A stretch of 64,000 nt of DNA, from the NCBI RefSeq assembly GCF_007197995.1, contig NZ_VKKH01000004.1:186001-250000 (forward strand), written 5' to 3'. Shown here in pieces: positions 49,296 to 58,768 of the stretch. Origin of the DNA: Aliiglaciecola sp. M165 (GTDB lineage Bacteria > Pseudomonadota > Gammaproteobacteria > Enterobacterales > Alteromonadaceae). Under the pieces are notes generated by a model. The model saw only the letters and a program-made list of their open reading frames with translations, was not told where the DNA came from and did not search any database. The position numbers and the translations under genes are program-made. Numbering within the stretch: position 1 is the first letter of the stretch; every line of letters begins with the position of its first letter.

Positions 49296-50444
49296 ATGAC
49301 ATCACACCTATTCACCTCAGAATCTGTGTCCGAAGGGCATCCGGATAAAATCGCCGACCAGATTTCAGACGCCGTATTGGATGCAATCCTAGAGCAGGAT
49401 CCAAAAGCCAGGGTTGCCTGCGAAACTTTTGTTAAGACAGGTATGGTCTTAGTAGGAGGTGAGGTGACCACATCCGCATGGGTAGACATTGAAGAACTGA
49501 CCCGAAAAACAGTCAGAGAAATAGGCTATACCCACTCAGATATGGGATTTGACGCTGATTCGTGTGCGGTGCTCAATGCCATAGGCAAGCAGTCGCCAGA
49601 CATTAACCAAGGAGTCGACCGCAAACGACCTGAAGAACAAGGAGCTGGAGACCAAGGGCTGATGTTTGGTTATGCCAGTGACGAAACAGACGTATTAATG
49701 CCAGCCCCGGTAACTTATTCCCACCGGTTGGTTAAGCGTCAAGCCGAGGTGCGGAAAAACGGCACCTTGAACTGGTTGAGACCAGATGCCAAGAGTCAAG
49801 TGACCTTTGTTTACGAAAACAATCAGCCCGTTGGTATTGATGCGGTTGTGCTTTCAACCCAACATTGTGACTCGATCAGTACAGCAGATCTACAAGAAGC
49901 AGTCATGGAAGAAATTATCAAACCTGTATTGCCTGAAAAATGGTTAACCGCGAATACAAAGTTTTTTATCAACCCGACAGGTCGCTTTGTGATTGGTGGT
50001 CCTATGGGTGATTGTGGCTTAACAGGTCGCAAAATAATTGTAGACACCTACGGCGGAATGGCTCGCCACGGTGGCGGAGCCTTCTCTGGCAAAGATCCTT
50101 CTAAAGTTGATCGTTCGGCGGCTTACGCTGGCCGTTATGTTGCTAAAAATATTGTTGCTGCAGGCTTGGCCAAACGCTGTGAAATACAGGTGTCTTATGC
50201 CATTGGCGTGGCTGAGCCGACTTCTATCAGCATCGAAACCTTTGGCACAGGAAGCGTATCCGATGAAAAGCTAACGGAGTTAGTGCGTAATCATTTCGAT
50301 CTTCGCCCCTACGGCCTGATTCAAATGCTAGATTTAGAACGTCCAATTTACCAGCAAACAGCAGCTTACGGACATTTTGGCAGAGAAGAGTTTCCTTGGG
50401 AAAAAACCGATAAAGCGTTAGAACTTAAGAACGCAATCAAATAA
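49296..50444 (+). CDS. metK: S-adenosylmethionine synthetase
   Basis: Makes SAM from methionine and ATP. The protein is 382 residues (E. coli 384). It begins [20 protein letters not shown] with the ATP-binding His/Asp, has [12 protein letters not shown] in the middle and [19 protein letters not shown], the phosphate-binding loop. AGGA precedes the ATG at eight bases. It is divergent from tkt and preceded by a tandem met-box operator. Confidence 0.97.
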   Translation: MTSHLFTSESVSEGHPDKIADQISDAVLDAILEQDPKARVACETFVKTGMVLVGGEVTTSAWVDIEELTRKTVREIGYTHSDMGFDADSCAVLNAIGKQSPDINQGVDRKRPEEQGAGDQGLMFGYASDETDVLMPAPVTYSHRLVKRQAEVRKNGTLNWLRPDAKSQVTFVYENNQPVGIDAVVLSTQHCDSISTADLQEAVMEEIIKPVLPEKWLTANTKFFINPTGRFVIGGPMGDCGLTGRKIIVDTYGGMARHGGGAFSGKDPSKVDRSAAYAGRYVAKNIVAAGLAKRCEIQVSYAIGVAEPTSISIETFGTGSVSDEKLTELVRNHFDLRPYGLIQMLDLERPIYQQTAAYGHFGREEFPWEKTDKALELKNAIK

Positions 50445-50496
50445 CGCTTAAAAGTGCAGTTGACGTAAAATTTCATACAGCAAAGATCAAAGTGCC

Positions 50497-50958
50497 CTAA
50501 TATTCAGAAAGATCTTGTTCACAATGATAATGGCTTGTCGCGTAAACTTTGACGTTACGCGACATTCTTACTCGCACACACTCTCCCGCATCGGCTGGAA
50601 AGTGATCAAGTACGACAATGACCTGATCACCATCTACAGCGCGCAAATAGTATTCATATCCCTGATTTGACCCTTCAAACAAAGACGTAATTGCACCGCC
50701 AAGCAATGCGCCGACAATTGCGCCACCTAAAATATCACCGCGATCACCGTGAGAATTCTCCAACGCACCCCATAATCCCCAAGCGACAGCGGCTTCTCCC
50801 ACTTCAGAATCAAATTTGATCGGGTAAACTTGTTCAACCTGAGCATAAAATTCGGTGACATATTGATTGCGGTCTCCATGCTCATAATCGTATGAAGCAC
50901 AACCGGCCAGGAAAAACACCGAGATCAATGTGCTGACTACAAAGTTAAATGGTTTCAT
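50497..50958 (-). CDS. SlyB-like glycine-zipper outer-membrane lipoprotein
   Basis: A 153-residue lipoprotein: the signal peptide ends FFLAGC, giving a lipobox at about residue 19. The middle has a glycine zipper, GGAIVGALLGGAITSLFEG (about 80-98), as in SlyB/Pcp-type outer-membrane lipoproteins, and the C-terminal part (GDQVIVVLDHFPADAGECVR) is also typical. Such proteins are thought to sit in or stabilise the outer membrane. I use the ATG at 50958; a longer frame to 50979 lacks a proper signal start. It converges on metK. Confidence 0.78.
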   Translation of the reverse strand: MKPFNFVVSTLISVFFLAGCASYDYEHGDRNQYVTEFYAQVEQVYPIKFDSEVGEAAVAWGLWGALENSHGDRGDILGGAIVGALLGGAITSLFEGSNQGYEYYLRAVDGDQVIVVLDHFPADAGECVRVRMSRNVKVYATSHYHCEQDLSEY

Positions 50959-51113
50959 TGTTCTGTACCCAATTTGCAATGATAATGGTCAATATAGCGT
51001 CACGAAATTGAACCTAACCTTAACAACATCAGATGTGATATAACATTTATCACGTGTGCGAATTTGTACAGCACCTTAAACACTTTTAAACATCTAGCTT
51101 ACGGACAACAGGA

Positions 51114-51917
51114 ATGACATCAGTCACCAAACACATCATATTAGCAGCAACTTTCGCTTTTTTACTCACGGCTTGTGCTACGTCACCTACGGGACGTTCA
51201 CAATTGAAACTTTATTCCAAAGGGCAATTGGCGAATATGGGCGCTCAAGCTTTTGACAGCATGAAGTCGAATCAAAAAGTATCTAAACAAGCGGTAGATA
51301 ACCAATATGTTTCTTGCATCACATCCTATATAACTAAACATGTGCCTAAAAGTGTGTATGACGGCGAATGGGAATTGGTGGTGTTTGACGAACCCCAAAT
51401 TAACGCATTCGCTCTACCTGGTGGTAAAATTGGCGTTTATACAGGTCTAATGGAAGTCGCTGAGAACCAGCATCAGCTTGCCGCCGTCATTGGTCACGAA
51501 GTGGGTCACGTTATCGCCGAACATGGTAACGAAAGAATGTCCAACTCAACACTGATAGGTATGGGTATGGAAGTGACCAATCAGTTGCTACAAAGCAATC
51601 AAATAGCTAACAGCAATATGATCATGGCAGCGATTGGCATGGGTGTGCAGGTTGGTGTTCAATTACCTTTTAGTCGTACTCATGAAACTGAAGCTGATTT
51701 AATTGGCCTAGAGCTAATGGCTCGAGCTGGTTTTGACCCCAAGGAATCCGTCAATTTATGGGTTAATATGGATAAAGCAAGTGGCGGTAAGCGCCCTGCT
51801 GAGTTTATGTCCACCCACCCCTCTCCAGCGACTCGCATTGAAACTTTGCAAAGCAATATGGCCGCGGCTTCTCACCTTGCCAACCAAGCGACAGACAGGC
51901 CAAACTGTCAAAAATAA
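51114..51917 (+). CDS. M48-family metalloprotease lipoprotein
   Basis: A 267-residue periplasmic zinc peptidase related to LoiP/YcaL. The signal peptide ends FLLTAC, a lipobox at about residue 21. The zinc site is HEVGH (in VIGHEVGHVIAEHG, about 129-133) with the third ligand Glu in HETEADLIGLELMARAG. Family members degrade misfolded outer-membrane proteins. The gene stands alone and ends in a strong bidirectional terminator shared with mscS. Confidence 0.87.
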   Translation: MTSVTKHIILAATFAFLLTACATSPTGRSQLKLYSKGQLANMGAQAFDSMKSNQKVSKQAVDNQYVSCITSYITKHVPKSVYDGEWELVVFDEPQINAFALPGGKIGVYTGLMEVAENQHQLAAVIGHEVGHVIAEHGNERMSNSTLIGMGMEVTNQLLQSNQIANSNMIMAAIGMGVQVGVQLPFSRTHETEADLIGLELMARAGFDPKESVNLWVNMDKASGGKRPAEFMSTHPSPATRIETLQSNMAAASHLANQATDRPNCQK

Positions 51918-51924
51918 TCGACAT

Positions 51925-51951
51925 AAAAAATGCCGCAATTGCGGCATTTTT
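51925..51951 (+). terminator. Bidirectional intrinsic terminator between the M48 protease and mscS genes
   Basis: A palindrome of ATGCCGCAA and TTGCGGCAT with no spacer (51930-51947) is flanked by A and T runs on either side. It serves the plus-strand protease gene and the converging minus-strand mscS gene. Confidence 0.92.
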
Positions 51952-51965
51952 CATATAGAAAGTAG

Positions 51966-52787
51966 TTAACTCTCTGTTTTGTGAACGTGCACATCCATTT
52001 GCGGGAACGGGATACCGATACCTTCTTGGTCGAAACGAAGCTTGACTGCTTCGGTAAAATCAAATTTCACCGCCCAAAAATCGGCTGACTTGACCCAAGG
52101 GCGAACCACAAAATTAACGCTGCTATCGGCTAATTCAGAAACCGCCACTGTAGGCTCAGGGTCTTTTAAAATGCGCTCATCAGCAGCAACCATCTCGAGC
52201 AAAATCTCTTTTGCTTTTTTCAAGTCTGCATCATAGGCAATACCTACAACCATATCGACTCTGCGCGTTTCTTTAGCGGAGAAATTGACAATGTTGCCAC
52301 CATAAATTGCACCATTGGGAACAATAATCTCTTTATTGTCTGGTGTCGTCATCAGTGTGGTGAAGATGGTGATGTCTTTCACTACACCAGCCGTACCGCC
52401 CGCTTCGACAAAATCACCACGTGCAAACGGGCGAAAAACCAGCAACATCACACCGGCAGCGAAGTTTTGCAATGACCCTTGCAAGGACAAGCCTATCGCT
52501 AAACCTGCAGCACCTAAAATCGCCACAAGTGACGTTGTATTGACGCCAAGTTCATTCAATGAGGCAATAATAACAAACAGCATCAATATGGCAGTCAGGA
52601 TAGACTTCAGGAAGTCTACCAACATGTCGTCATATTTCGAACGTGCCATGACTTTGCCAAATACACCGATCAGTATACCGACGACAATTTTACCGATAAC
52701 GTAAATTAAAATCGCAAACAATATGTTTAATCCGTAAGGGATCACATAGGTTTCAACGAGCTGCGATACGTCTATATCTTCAAACAT
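51966..52787 (-). CDS. mscS: Small-conductance mechanosensitive channel MscS
   Basis: A 273-residue channel that opens under membrane tension to release solutes in hypo-osmotic shock. Three membrane helices lie at about 15-40, 60-80 and 88-118. The pore helix shows the Gly/Ala-rich pattern AILGAAGLAIGLSLQGSLQNFAAG. The MscS beta domain follows (FVEAGGTAGVVKDITIFTT) and an alpha/beta C-terminal domain. Length is close to E. coli MscS (286). It converges on the M48 protease gene. Confidence 0.92.
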   Translation of the reverse strand: MFEDIDVSQLVETYVIPYGLNILFAILIYVIGKIVVGILIGVFGKVMARSKYDDMLVDFLKSILTAILMLFVIIASLNELGVNTTSLVAILGAAGLAIGLSLQGSLQNFAAGVMLLVFRPFARGDFVEAGGTAGVVKDITIFTTLMTTPDNKEIIVPNGAIYGGNIVNFSAKETRRVDMVVGIAYDADLKKAKEILLEMVAADERILKDPEPTVAVSELADSSVNFVVRPWVKSADFWAVKFDFTEAVKLRFDQEGIGIPFPQMDVHVHKTES

Positions 52788-53151
52788 TCACTTTCTCCCG
52801 AGCTTTATTATTTATTTAGGTTGCGAAAGAATTCTATCCAAATACCTAAAAGCTAAAGCTGTTTGGTCCGGTACAACTAAATTCTACATCGACTTGAGAA
52901 ATAATAGATGAATCAGATAGATATGCACTATATTTTTGTACTTTGTGGAACAAAATTGTGTTGCAAATTGGCGTCAATTGAATACCCGATTGACGCCAAA
53001 TGTATTGAACCTTGTAACACGAATGTCAAATTAATCCGTTACAGTGGGCTCGATTGGTCGCTGAACAATAAATAAGCATATGAAATAACTCAGCTTTTAA
53101 AAATTATCTGGTGTTAAGCGCTTTTTTGAGTAACCAATACGCGTAATTAAC
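52788..53151. other. Long intergenic region upstream of a small ORF
   Basis: No gene is evident between the mscS start and the promoter of the small ORF at 53229. The only clear structure is the nested inverted repeat at 52958-53020, listed separately. The rest is AT-rich and would include the mscS promoter on the minus strand. Confidence 0.4.
52958..53020. repeat. Nested inverted repeats, possible structured RNA
   Basis: Inner arms: TTGGCGTCAAT (52968-52978) and ATTGACGCCAA (52989-52999), a perfect 11-bp stem with a 10-base loop. Outer arms: GTGTTGCAA (52958-52966) and TTGTAACAC (53012-53020), one mismatch. Only one unpaired base on the left and twelve on the right separate the two stems. 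No T run follows, so it is not a standard terminator. Confidence 0.6.
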
Positions 53152-53160
53152 TGCTATACT
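53152..53160 (+). promoter_or_regulatory. Extended -10 promoter for the small ORF
   Basis: TGCTATACT is an extended -10 element (TG-n-TATACT). Transcription would start near 53167, about 60 bases before the ATG of the small membrane protein. No good -35 is seen at the right distance, as is common for extended -10 promoters. Confidence 0.5.
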
Positions 53161-53228
53161 TACGCTCCGTTTTAAAAAGTGTCAGCTTTTAAAAAACGAT
53201 TTGCGTAATATTTTTAAAGGAATTGAAA

Positions 53229-53408
53229 ATGTTAATACTCTCAATTATCTTCGTTAGCTTAGTAGTTCTCTTGATATTTTGTTTATCAAAAGATACCGGC
53301 GAGCACACTGTGCATGCTCGAAAAGGCCTTACCTCGAGAAGGTCAGATACTAAAAAGCCTGCTGAGCAACGAACAATTGATACATCAGATACAATCGGTG
53401 CTAACTGA
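53229..53408 (+). CDS. Small single-pass membrane protein (59 residues)
   Basis: The frame begins MLILSIIFVSLVVLLIFCLS, a clear N-terminal membrane helix, followed by a polar, positively then negatively charged tail (HARKGLTSRRSDTKKPAEQR). AAAGG lies at about eight bases before the ATG, and an extended -10 promoter lies 70 bases upstream, with a GC-rich hairpin after the stop. These signals together argue for a real small gene; I know of no homologue. With the ribosome site at 53216-53220, an in-frame TTG at 53223 is too close to be the start. Confidence 0.6.
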   Translation: MLILSIIFVSLVVLLIFCLSKDTGEHTVHARKGLTSRRSDTKKPAEQRTIDTSDTIGAN

Positions 53409-53416
53409 TTGATCGA

Positions 53417-53439
53417 GCTGCTGGGCAAAGCCCAGCGGC
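53417..53439 (+). terminator. GC-rich hairpin after the small ORF
   Basis: GCTGCTGGGC (53417-53426), AAA loop, GCCCAGCGGC (53430-53439), one mismatch. It begins nine bases after the stop codon of the small ORF. A T run is lacking, so it is either a weak terminator or an RNA-stabilising structure. Confidence 0.48.
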
Positions 53440-53568
53440 GTATCTAACTCCGGATTTATCCTCGATTTAATCAACTCAGATCGTTTTACGGTTCTCAATA
53501 AACTGCGTAAACTAGAGCCTGTTAATTTTCGTTTTTCATTTTAATCAGACCTCTGGACAATTTTTGAC

Positions 53569-54297
53569 ATGCGTATACCCAGAATTTTTCATCCCGATGT
53601 GCTTAAAGTTGACCAAGTAATAGCATTATCTGCTGACGCCTCAAATCATTTAGCAAATGTGCTTAGACTTGATTCTGGGCATCCTATTGTTTTGTTCAAT
53701 GGCGATGGAACCGAATACAGTGGAGAGTTGACCGAGGTAAAAAAAAGACAGGTGTTTGCCAGTGTTGATGCCAAACTTTCCATTAACGTCGAGTCTCCAC
53801 TATTGATTCATCTGGGCCAAGGTGTCTCTCGAGGTGATCGCATGGACTTTGCCATTCAAAAGGCAGTTGAGTTGGGTGTAAGTGAAATTACACCTATTTT
53901 GACTGAACGATGTGCGGTGAAGTTATCTCCAGAGCGCTGGCAAAAAAAGCACCAGCAGTGGCTCAAACTAATTCAATCTGCCTGTGAACAGTGTGGCCGC
54001 AACACCCTCCCTACTCTCCACAAACCAATATCACTTAGTGAGTGGTTACGCCAATCTACAAATCAAGCCCGGGTCACGCTTGATCCCAAAGCAACAAAAA
54101 GCATTAAGCATTTGGCGTTGTCACCCCAAGGAGTCAGGTTGTTGATTGGACCAGAAGGTGGTCTCACTGACAATGAAATATATAGTACTGAGCAAGTGGG
54201 ATTTGACGCAGTACAAATGGGTCCCAGAGTGCTTAGAACAGAAACTGCCGCTATCGCTGCAATAAGCGCCCTTCAAGCGATACATGGGGATTTATAG
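53569..54297 (+). CDS. rsmE: 16S rRNA m3U1498 methyltransferase RsmE
   Basis: Methylates N3 of U1498 in 16S rRNA, at the decoding site. The 242-residue SPOUT-fold protein opens MRIPRIFHP, has the N-terminal PUA-like domain and the C-terminal knot with LLIGPEGGLTDNEI and MGPRVLRTETAAIAAI, which binds SAM. E. coli RsmE is 243 residues. It is followed 98 bases later by a histidine kinase gene. Confidence 0.94.
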   Translation: MRIPRIFHPDVLKVDQVIALSADASNHLANVLRLDSGHPIVLFNGDGTEYSGELTEVKKRQVFASVDAKLSINVESPLLIHLGQGVSRGDRMDFAIQKAVELGVSEITPILTERCAVKLSPERWQKKHQQWLKLIQSACEQCGRNTLPTLHKPISLSEWLRQSTNQARVTLDPKATKSIKHLALSPQGVRLLIGPEGGLTDNEIYSTEQVGFDAVQMGPRVLRTETAAIAAISALQAIHGDL

Positions 54298-54395
54298 GTA
54301 AAAATATTGCCGTTTACAGAATCTTTCAGTGTGATAGATTGGTGTTTGTTTTTTAAACAGAGCAATCTAAAATACTCAACTATAATTAGAAGATA

Positions 54396-55859
54396 ATGAG
54401 TTCACTGAAAGTCGTAGATATCAACGAATCGCGTAGGTTCACACATCTTAAACGTCACAACGCTATCGAGCACGGAAGAGCAAATGCGCTCGATTCTCTT
54501 GTTAAAGGCAAGCCGCTTCATGATGTCCTCAGTCAAATAATTTACAGCCTTGAATCAGCGACTGAAGGTCTAAAGTGCTGCATAAGTTTACTTGATGAAT
54601 CTAAGACAGTTTTGTCTCCTTTTGCTGGTCCAAGTTTGTCGCCTGAATTTTTGCAAGCGCTGGAAAACCTGCGTATTTACCCTGCTAACAGTACCTGTGC
54701 AAAAGCGCTAGCAAGCAAGGAGCTAGAAGTTTGCGAAAATATTTTTGACGATCCGGATTGGGCAGGGTTTACCGATGCGGCCGAAGAACATCAATTGAGT
54801 TCCTGTTGGTCCCAACCAATTATCTCTCCAAATGGTGAGCCCTTTGGTACCTTCTGTATGTATTTTTCTAAACCTAGCTCGCCAGATCAAGATGATATAG
54901 ATTCACTGCTGTATGAAGCCCAAATCGTTTCGATTATTTTAGAGCGAGCGAGCAACATTGAACAACTCAAAAACGCCAACATCAGTTTAGAGCGGCGGGT
55001 TGAAGAGCGAACAAAAGAACTCACCGAAGCAAACTTACTTCTCAAAAAGGCACTCGAACAGCGAAATGAAGTACAGCTACAGTTAGTTGAAATGGAAAAT
55101 ATGGCAGCGCTTGGCACAATGATGTCTAGTTTGACCCATGAGATCAACACGCCTATTGGTGTCGCAATTACCGCTATATCGCATTTAAGATCGATTCAGG
55201 AACAGTCATACGAATTGTTTAAACAAGAGAAGTTAAAACGCTCAACTCTCCAACGTTTTTTTGAAGAATCTGAAGAAAGCGCAGAAATCATTGAGCGCAA
55301 TTTAATGCGCTCGACAAACTTGATCAAAACGTTTAAACAATTATCGATTGATCAACACAGCCAAGATGCAAGAAAAATTAATGTGTGTGGTTATTTGGAT
55401 GAAATCTTGCTCAGCCTTAAGCCTCGTTTAAAACGCACTAAGCATAAATTCTGCATAGATGTGGATCCGGAACTGGAAATAATTAGCAATCCTGGCGCGA
55501 TCAGTCAGCTGTTGATCAATCTGATCATGAATTCTGCTCAACATGCTTTTGATCAAGACACTATTGGTCATATTTTTTTCAAGGTAAGAGAGTTTGAAGG
55601 AGCAACCGGCGAAAAAAGCATTAAAGTAATCTACAAAGACAATGGATGCGGCATGTCAGAAAATACCATTGAAAATATTTACAAACCCTTTTTTACAAGC
55701 GCTCGCAACGCAGGTGGCAGCGGTTTGGGTATGCACATTTGTTACAATATTGTCGTCAAAGTGCTAGGTGGACGCATTGATTGCCGCTCAAAATTAGGTA
55801 AAGGTGTGGAATTTACAATCACGTTCCCTGAAGCGAAATTAGGGTTAGGCGCTAAATAA
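54396..55859 (+). CDS. Soluble sensor histidine kinase with GAF domain
   Basis: A 487-residue kinase with no membrane helix. A GAF domain (about residues 40-190; CCISLLDESKTVLSPFAGPS, FGTFCMYFS) is followed by a coiled coil (about 185-245), an unusual HisKA region (TMMSSLTHEINTPIGVAITA, His about 251) and an HATPase domain (about 360-485; NLIMNSAQHAF, KDNGCGM, GGSGLGMHICYNIV). The LTHEINTPIG motif resembles kinases of redox or light-sensing systems. There is no adjacent response regulator on the same strand, so it is an orphan; the neighbouring NarL-type regulator is convergent and has its own kinase. Confidence 0.86.
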   Translation: MSSLKVVDINESRRFTHLKRHNAIEHGRANALDSLVKGKPLHDVLSQIIYSLESATEGLKCCISLLDESKTVLSPFAGPSLSPEFLQALENLRIYPANSTCAKALASKELEVCENIFDDPDWAGFTDAAEEHQLSSCWSQPIISPNGEPFGTFCMYFSKPSSPDQDDIDSLLYEAQIVSIILERASNIEQLKNANISLERRVEERTKELTEANLLLKKALEQRNEVQLQLVEMENMAALGTMMSSLTHEINTPIGVAITAISHLRSIQEQSYELFKQEKLKRSTLQRFFEESEESAEIIERNLMRSTNLIKTFKQLSIDQHSQDARKINVCGYLDEILLSLKPRLKRTKHKFCIDVDPELEIISNPGAISQLLINLIMNSAQHAFDQDTIGHIFFKVREFEGATGEKSIKVIYKDNGCGMSENTIENIYKPFFTSARNAGGSGLGMHICYNIVVKVLGGRIDCRSKLGKGVEFTITFPEAKLGLGAK

Positions 55860-55942
55860 CCCCAATCCCGGATTGGGGTTAAAAAACACCAGCTAGATAT
55901 AAAGGAACCCACTTAAAATCGTCGTTCTCTCTACTAAATAAG

Positions 55943-56593
55943 TTAGATAATTCCCTGCTCTATCGCTTTTAAAACCGCTCGAGTGCGATCTCTTACCCCT
56001 AGTTTAGCCAACACATTAGACACTTGATTTTTCACAGTGCCTTCGGATTTAAACATTGCTTGAGATATCTCCCGGTTGCTACAACCTGCGGCCATCAACC
56101 TTAAAATTTCAACTTCTTTTGTACTAAGTGGTTCCGGGGTTTCGATACTATCAAATTCATTTTGTTTACCCTGCAAACCTTGCAGCACCCGCTCGGTGAT
56201 TGCTGGTTGAATAAGTGTTTCGCCCGCATGCACAGTTTCAATCGCTTCGACCAGTGTTTCCAAAGACACATCTTTAAGAAGATATCCTTTAGCTCCTGCT
56301 TGCATAGCCTGCATAACCAATTGGTGATCATCAAACGTCGTGAGCATGATTACCGGGGGTTGAGAATCTGGCTCCCACTGATTGATAAGAGCCACAGCTT
56401 CGATACCGGTTTTAATGGGCATACGAATATCCATCAGCACGACATCGGGATTCTGCAAACAAATTTCATCGAGTGCTTGCTGTCCATCAGCAGCTTCAGC
56501 CACGACCTGAATTTTGTCTGAAAGCGACAATAAACTTTTAATCCCCTCTCGAACCAAGGTTTGGTCGTCGACCACCATGACTTTAATACTCAT
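55943..56593 (-). CDS. NarL/DesR-type response regulator
   Basis: A 216-residue regulator: receiver domain (about 1-120, phospho-acceptor Asp in VVLMDIRMP) and a LuxR-type HTH (about 150-212; LSTKEVEILRLMAAGCSNREI, EGTVKNQVSNVLAKLGV). The ATG overlaps the stop of the upstream kinase gene by four bases (ATGA), so the two form a translationally coupled two-component pair. Target genes are unknown; the divergent DUF2306-like membrane protein gene is the nearest candidate (inference). Confidence 0.92.
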   Translation of the reverse strand: MSIKVMVVDDQTLVREGIKSLLSLSDKIQVVAEAADGQQALDEICLQNPDVVLMDIRMPIKTGIEAVALINQWEPDSQPPVIMLTTFDDHQLVMQAMQAGAKGYLLKDVSLETLVEAIETVHAGETLIQPAITERVLQGLQGKQNEFDSIETPEPLSTKEVEILRLMAAGCSNREISQAMFKSEGTVKNQVSNVLAKLGVRDRTRAVLKAIEQGII

Positions 56594-57738
56594 AGCACCT
56601 CCGGAAGTTCGATAACCGTCTTAAACCCGTTTGGAGAAAGGTTGGCAATGAAATTCCCCCCCAATTCCTTGATTCTCTCTCTCATACCTTTTAATCCATT
56701 TCCTTCGGTAAGTGTTTTAGATTTTTTATGATGCCCGTCATCGCTCATTTCAACCAAAAGATTATTATCAATTTGATCAATGCTGATAGAAAAATGTTTT
56801 GCGTCACTGTGTTTTAAGGTATTCGTCAAGCACTCCTGAACACACTTCAAAATGGCATCAGCAGTATGCATATCGCTGATCTGGATACTGCGTTTAATAT
56901 CTAGATCGATGGTAAGGTTTGGCACATTTTCGATAAGCTGTCTCAATGCAAATTGCCATTCAATCGCTGATTTTTCGCGAATTTCAGAGACCGCTTCCCG
57001 CACATCACTCAAAAGCAATTTGGATAGATCGTGGCATTGCTGGATGTTTTTTTGTGCCTCGCCATCGGTGATCCGTGCCGCTACCTGCAATTTTATTGTC
57101 AATGCCGTCAAATGGTGCCCAAGCAGGTCATGAATATTACGGGAAATCCTTACTCTTTCAGCTTGTTTTGCAGCTTCCCCTAACAAGGCTTGAGTGGCCA
57201 ACAGCTCTCTATTTATTTCATTAGCTGCTTCCCGCGCCCTTTTTTCCCTAATGGTGGCGTTTACCATCACCAGAGCAAACATATTGAAGGTCCAAAACAG
57301 AAGCGCAGATAATCCATTAAACTCTCTTCCCCAAGCGACAGAGAAAACAATCCAAAGGGGGGCTGACCACAATGGAGAAGAGATTACAGCAGTTCGAAAT
57401 GAGACAAAATAGGGTAGCTGTGCACTCCATATAGTCACCAGGATTGCGATGTAGGTGAAAGGAACAACTGCTGCTGCTGCCATTATTGCAATATATTGAA
57501 CAACAAGTAACGAAATGCTTACTTGGATGTTTTCTAACGCGTCATGCTCAACAATCGAAGCCAAAAAACTCAACTTAAAAATCACAAAGAAGGTCACCGC
57601 CGCAGCGATTGATGTCCAAGAGTAATCATTTGAGTCATACATCAACCAAACAGCCGATATGCTAACAACAGCCCAAGCCATAACGGCCGTAAGGCTTTCA
57701 ATACTTATATATTTATTAACGAGATGCTTAACGTCCAT
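56590..57738 (-). CDS. DesK-type sensor histidine kinase
   Basis: A 382-residue kinase with about five to six N-terminal membrane helices (roughly residues 13-165), a HisKA_3 dimerisation domain with RISRNIHDLLGHHLTAL (His about 204) and a C-terminal HATPase domain (VQECLTNTLKHSDA, EMSDDGHH, GNGLKGMRERI). The architecture is like DesK, which senses membrane fluidity, but the signal here is not known. The gene is upstream of its response regulator with a four-base overlap. Confidence 0.9.
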   Translation of the reverse strand: MDVKHLVNKYISIESLTAVMAWAVVSISAVWLMYDSNDYSWTSIAAAVTFFVIFKLSFLASIVEHDALENIQVSISLLVVQYIAIMAAAAVVPFTYIAILVTIWSAQLPYFVSFRTAVISSPLWSAPLWIVFSVAWGREFNGLSALLFWTFNMFALVMVNATIREKRAREAANEINRELLATQALLGEAAKQAERVRISRNIHDLLGHHLTALTIKLQVAARITDGEAQKNIQQCHDLSKLLLSDVREAVSEIREKSAIEWQFALRQLIENVPNLTIDLDIKRSIQISDMHTADAILKCVQECLTNTLKHSDAKHFSISIDQIDNNLLVEMSDDGHHKKSKTLTEGNGLKGMRERIKELGGNFIANLSPNGFKTVIELPEVL

Positions 57739-57900
57739 TCATTCAGGGTTCATGAGCTGATGTGATATCGTCTAGTATGCGACATAACCCCCGCTGAACT
57801 CCATAGGTATAAAGTCACTTTTAAAAAAATGACTTTTGGCACTGCATTCATTTTGGCCGGCAATTTAAAGTGTAGTCATACTTGATTTAGGAGAGTTTGC

Positions 57901-58671
57901 ATGAATGCATTACATGGTTTTTTATTTTCGAGTCATATAGTCGTTGGAACCTTGGCCTTAATATTGTTTTGGATCCCGATTGTGGCGCGCAAAGGCGGGA
58001 TAAATCATATTAAATTTGGCAGATTCTATGGCTGGACGATGTATACCGTAGCCGCTACAGGTGCGTTAATGGCAATTTTAGTGTTGTACGATCCCCTGCA
58101 AATTAAAGGACACCTCATGAATGCCGGCACAGATCCAGAGAAATTTAGCGCTACAATTAGAATATTCTGGGGATTTTTATTGTTTTTGAGCCTGATCACC
58201 TACGTCAGCGTTCGTCAGGGATTCGCAGTATTGTTGCATAAACAAAACACTCAAGCTTTGCGCACGTTTTGGCATATATCACCACTGGTATTAACAGCAA
58301 TAGGTGGTGCAATAATATTAACCCTTGGCATCATGCACTCGCGAATTTTGCATATTGTATTTGGTTTGCTCGGGATAAGTTTGGCGACGGGTATGTTGCG
58401 CTATTGCCTAAATAAAACACCTAATCCCAACCAGTGGCTGTTAGAGCACTTTGGCGGCATGATAGGCTCTGGGATTGGCGCGTATACCGCATTTATTGCC
58501 TTTGGTGGTCGTCAACTTTTTGCTCAAGCAGGATCACTGCAACTTATTTTTTGGATAGCACCGGGCGTCATTGGCAGTATCGCAATTTTCTATTTATCAC
58601 GTAAATACCAACCTAAAGCGGCAAATAATGCTAATGCCAAATTATCCAGTTCGCCGGACAATAAGACTTAA
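57901..58671 (+). CDS. DUF2306-like integral membrane protein
   Basis: A 256-residue protein with about seven membrane helices. The pattern of helix-embedded His residues (MNALHGFLFSSHIVVGTLAL, FGRFYGW, FWHISPLV, HFGGMIGSGIGAYTAF) resembles DUF2306 and related predicted membrane proteins; haem or metal binding is conceivable but unproven. AGGAG precedes the ATG. It is divergent from the DesK-type pair and followed 97 bases later by another small membrane protein on the same strand. Confidence 0.7.
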   Translation: MNALHGFLFSSHIVVGTLALILFWIPIVARKGGINHIKFGRFYGWTMYTVAATGALMAILVLYDPLQIKGHLMNAGTDPEKFSATIRIFWGFLLFLSLITYVSVRQGFAVLLHKQNTQALRTFWHISPLVLTAIGGAIILTLGIMHSRILHIVFGLLGISLATGMLRYCLNKTPNPNQWLLEHFGGMIGSGIGAYTAFIAFGGRQLFAQAGSLQLIFWIAPGVIGSIAIFYLSRKYQPKAANNANAKLSSSPDNKT

Positions 58672-58768
58672 TTTTGAAAGGCTGGCAGCCATTACTTGCG
58701 AGGTTATTGATTAATTTATTGGGACAATTACTCTGACTGCACCTATTCAACAAATCGAGTTCCAGAGT

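Noticed and set aside
55862-55890. GC-rich hairpin after the soluble histidine kinase gene as an intrinsic terminator
   Set aside because: AACCCCAATCC and GGATTGGGGTT form a strong stem, but it is followed by A on the plus strand and no T run on the minus strand, so I do not call it a terminator.
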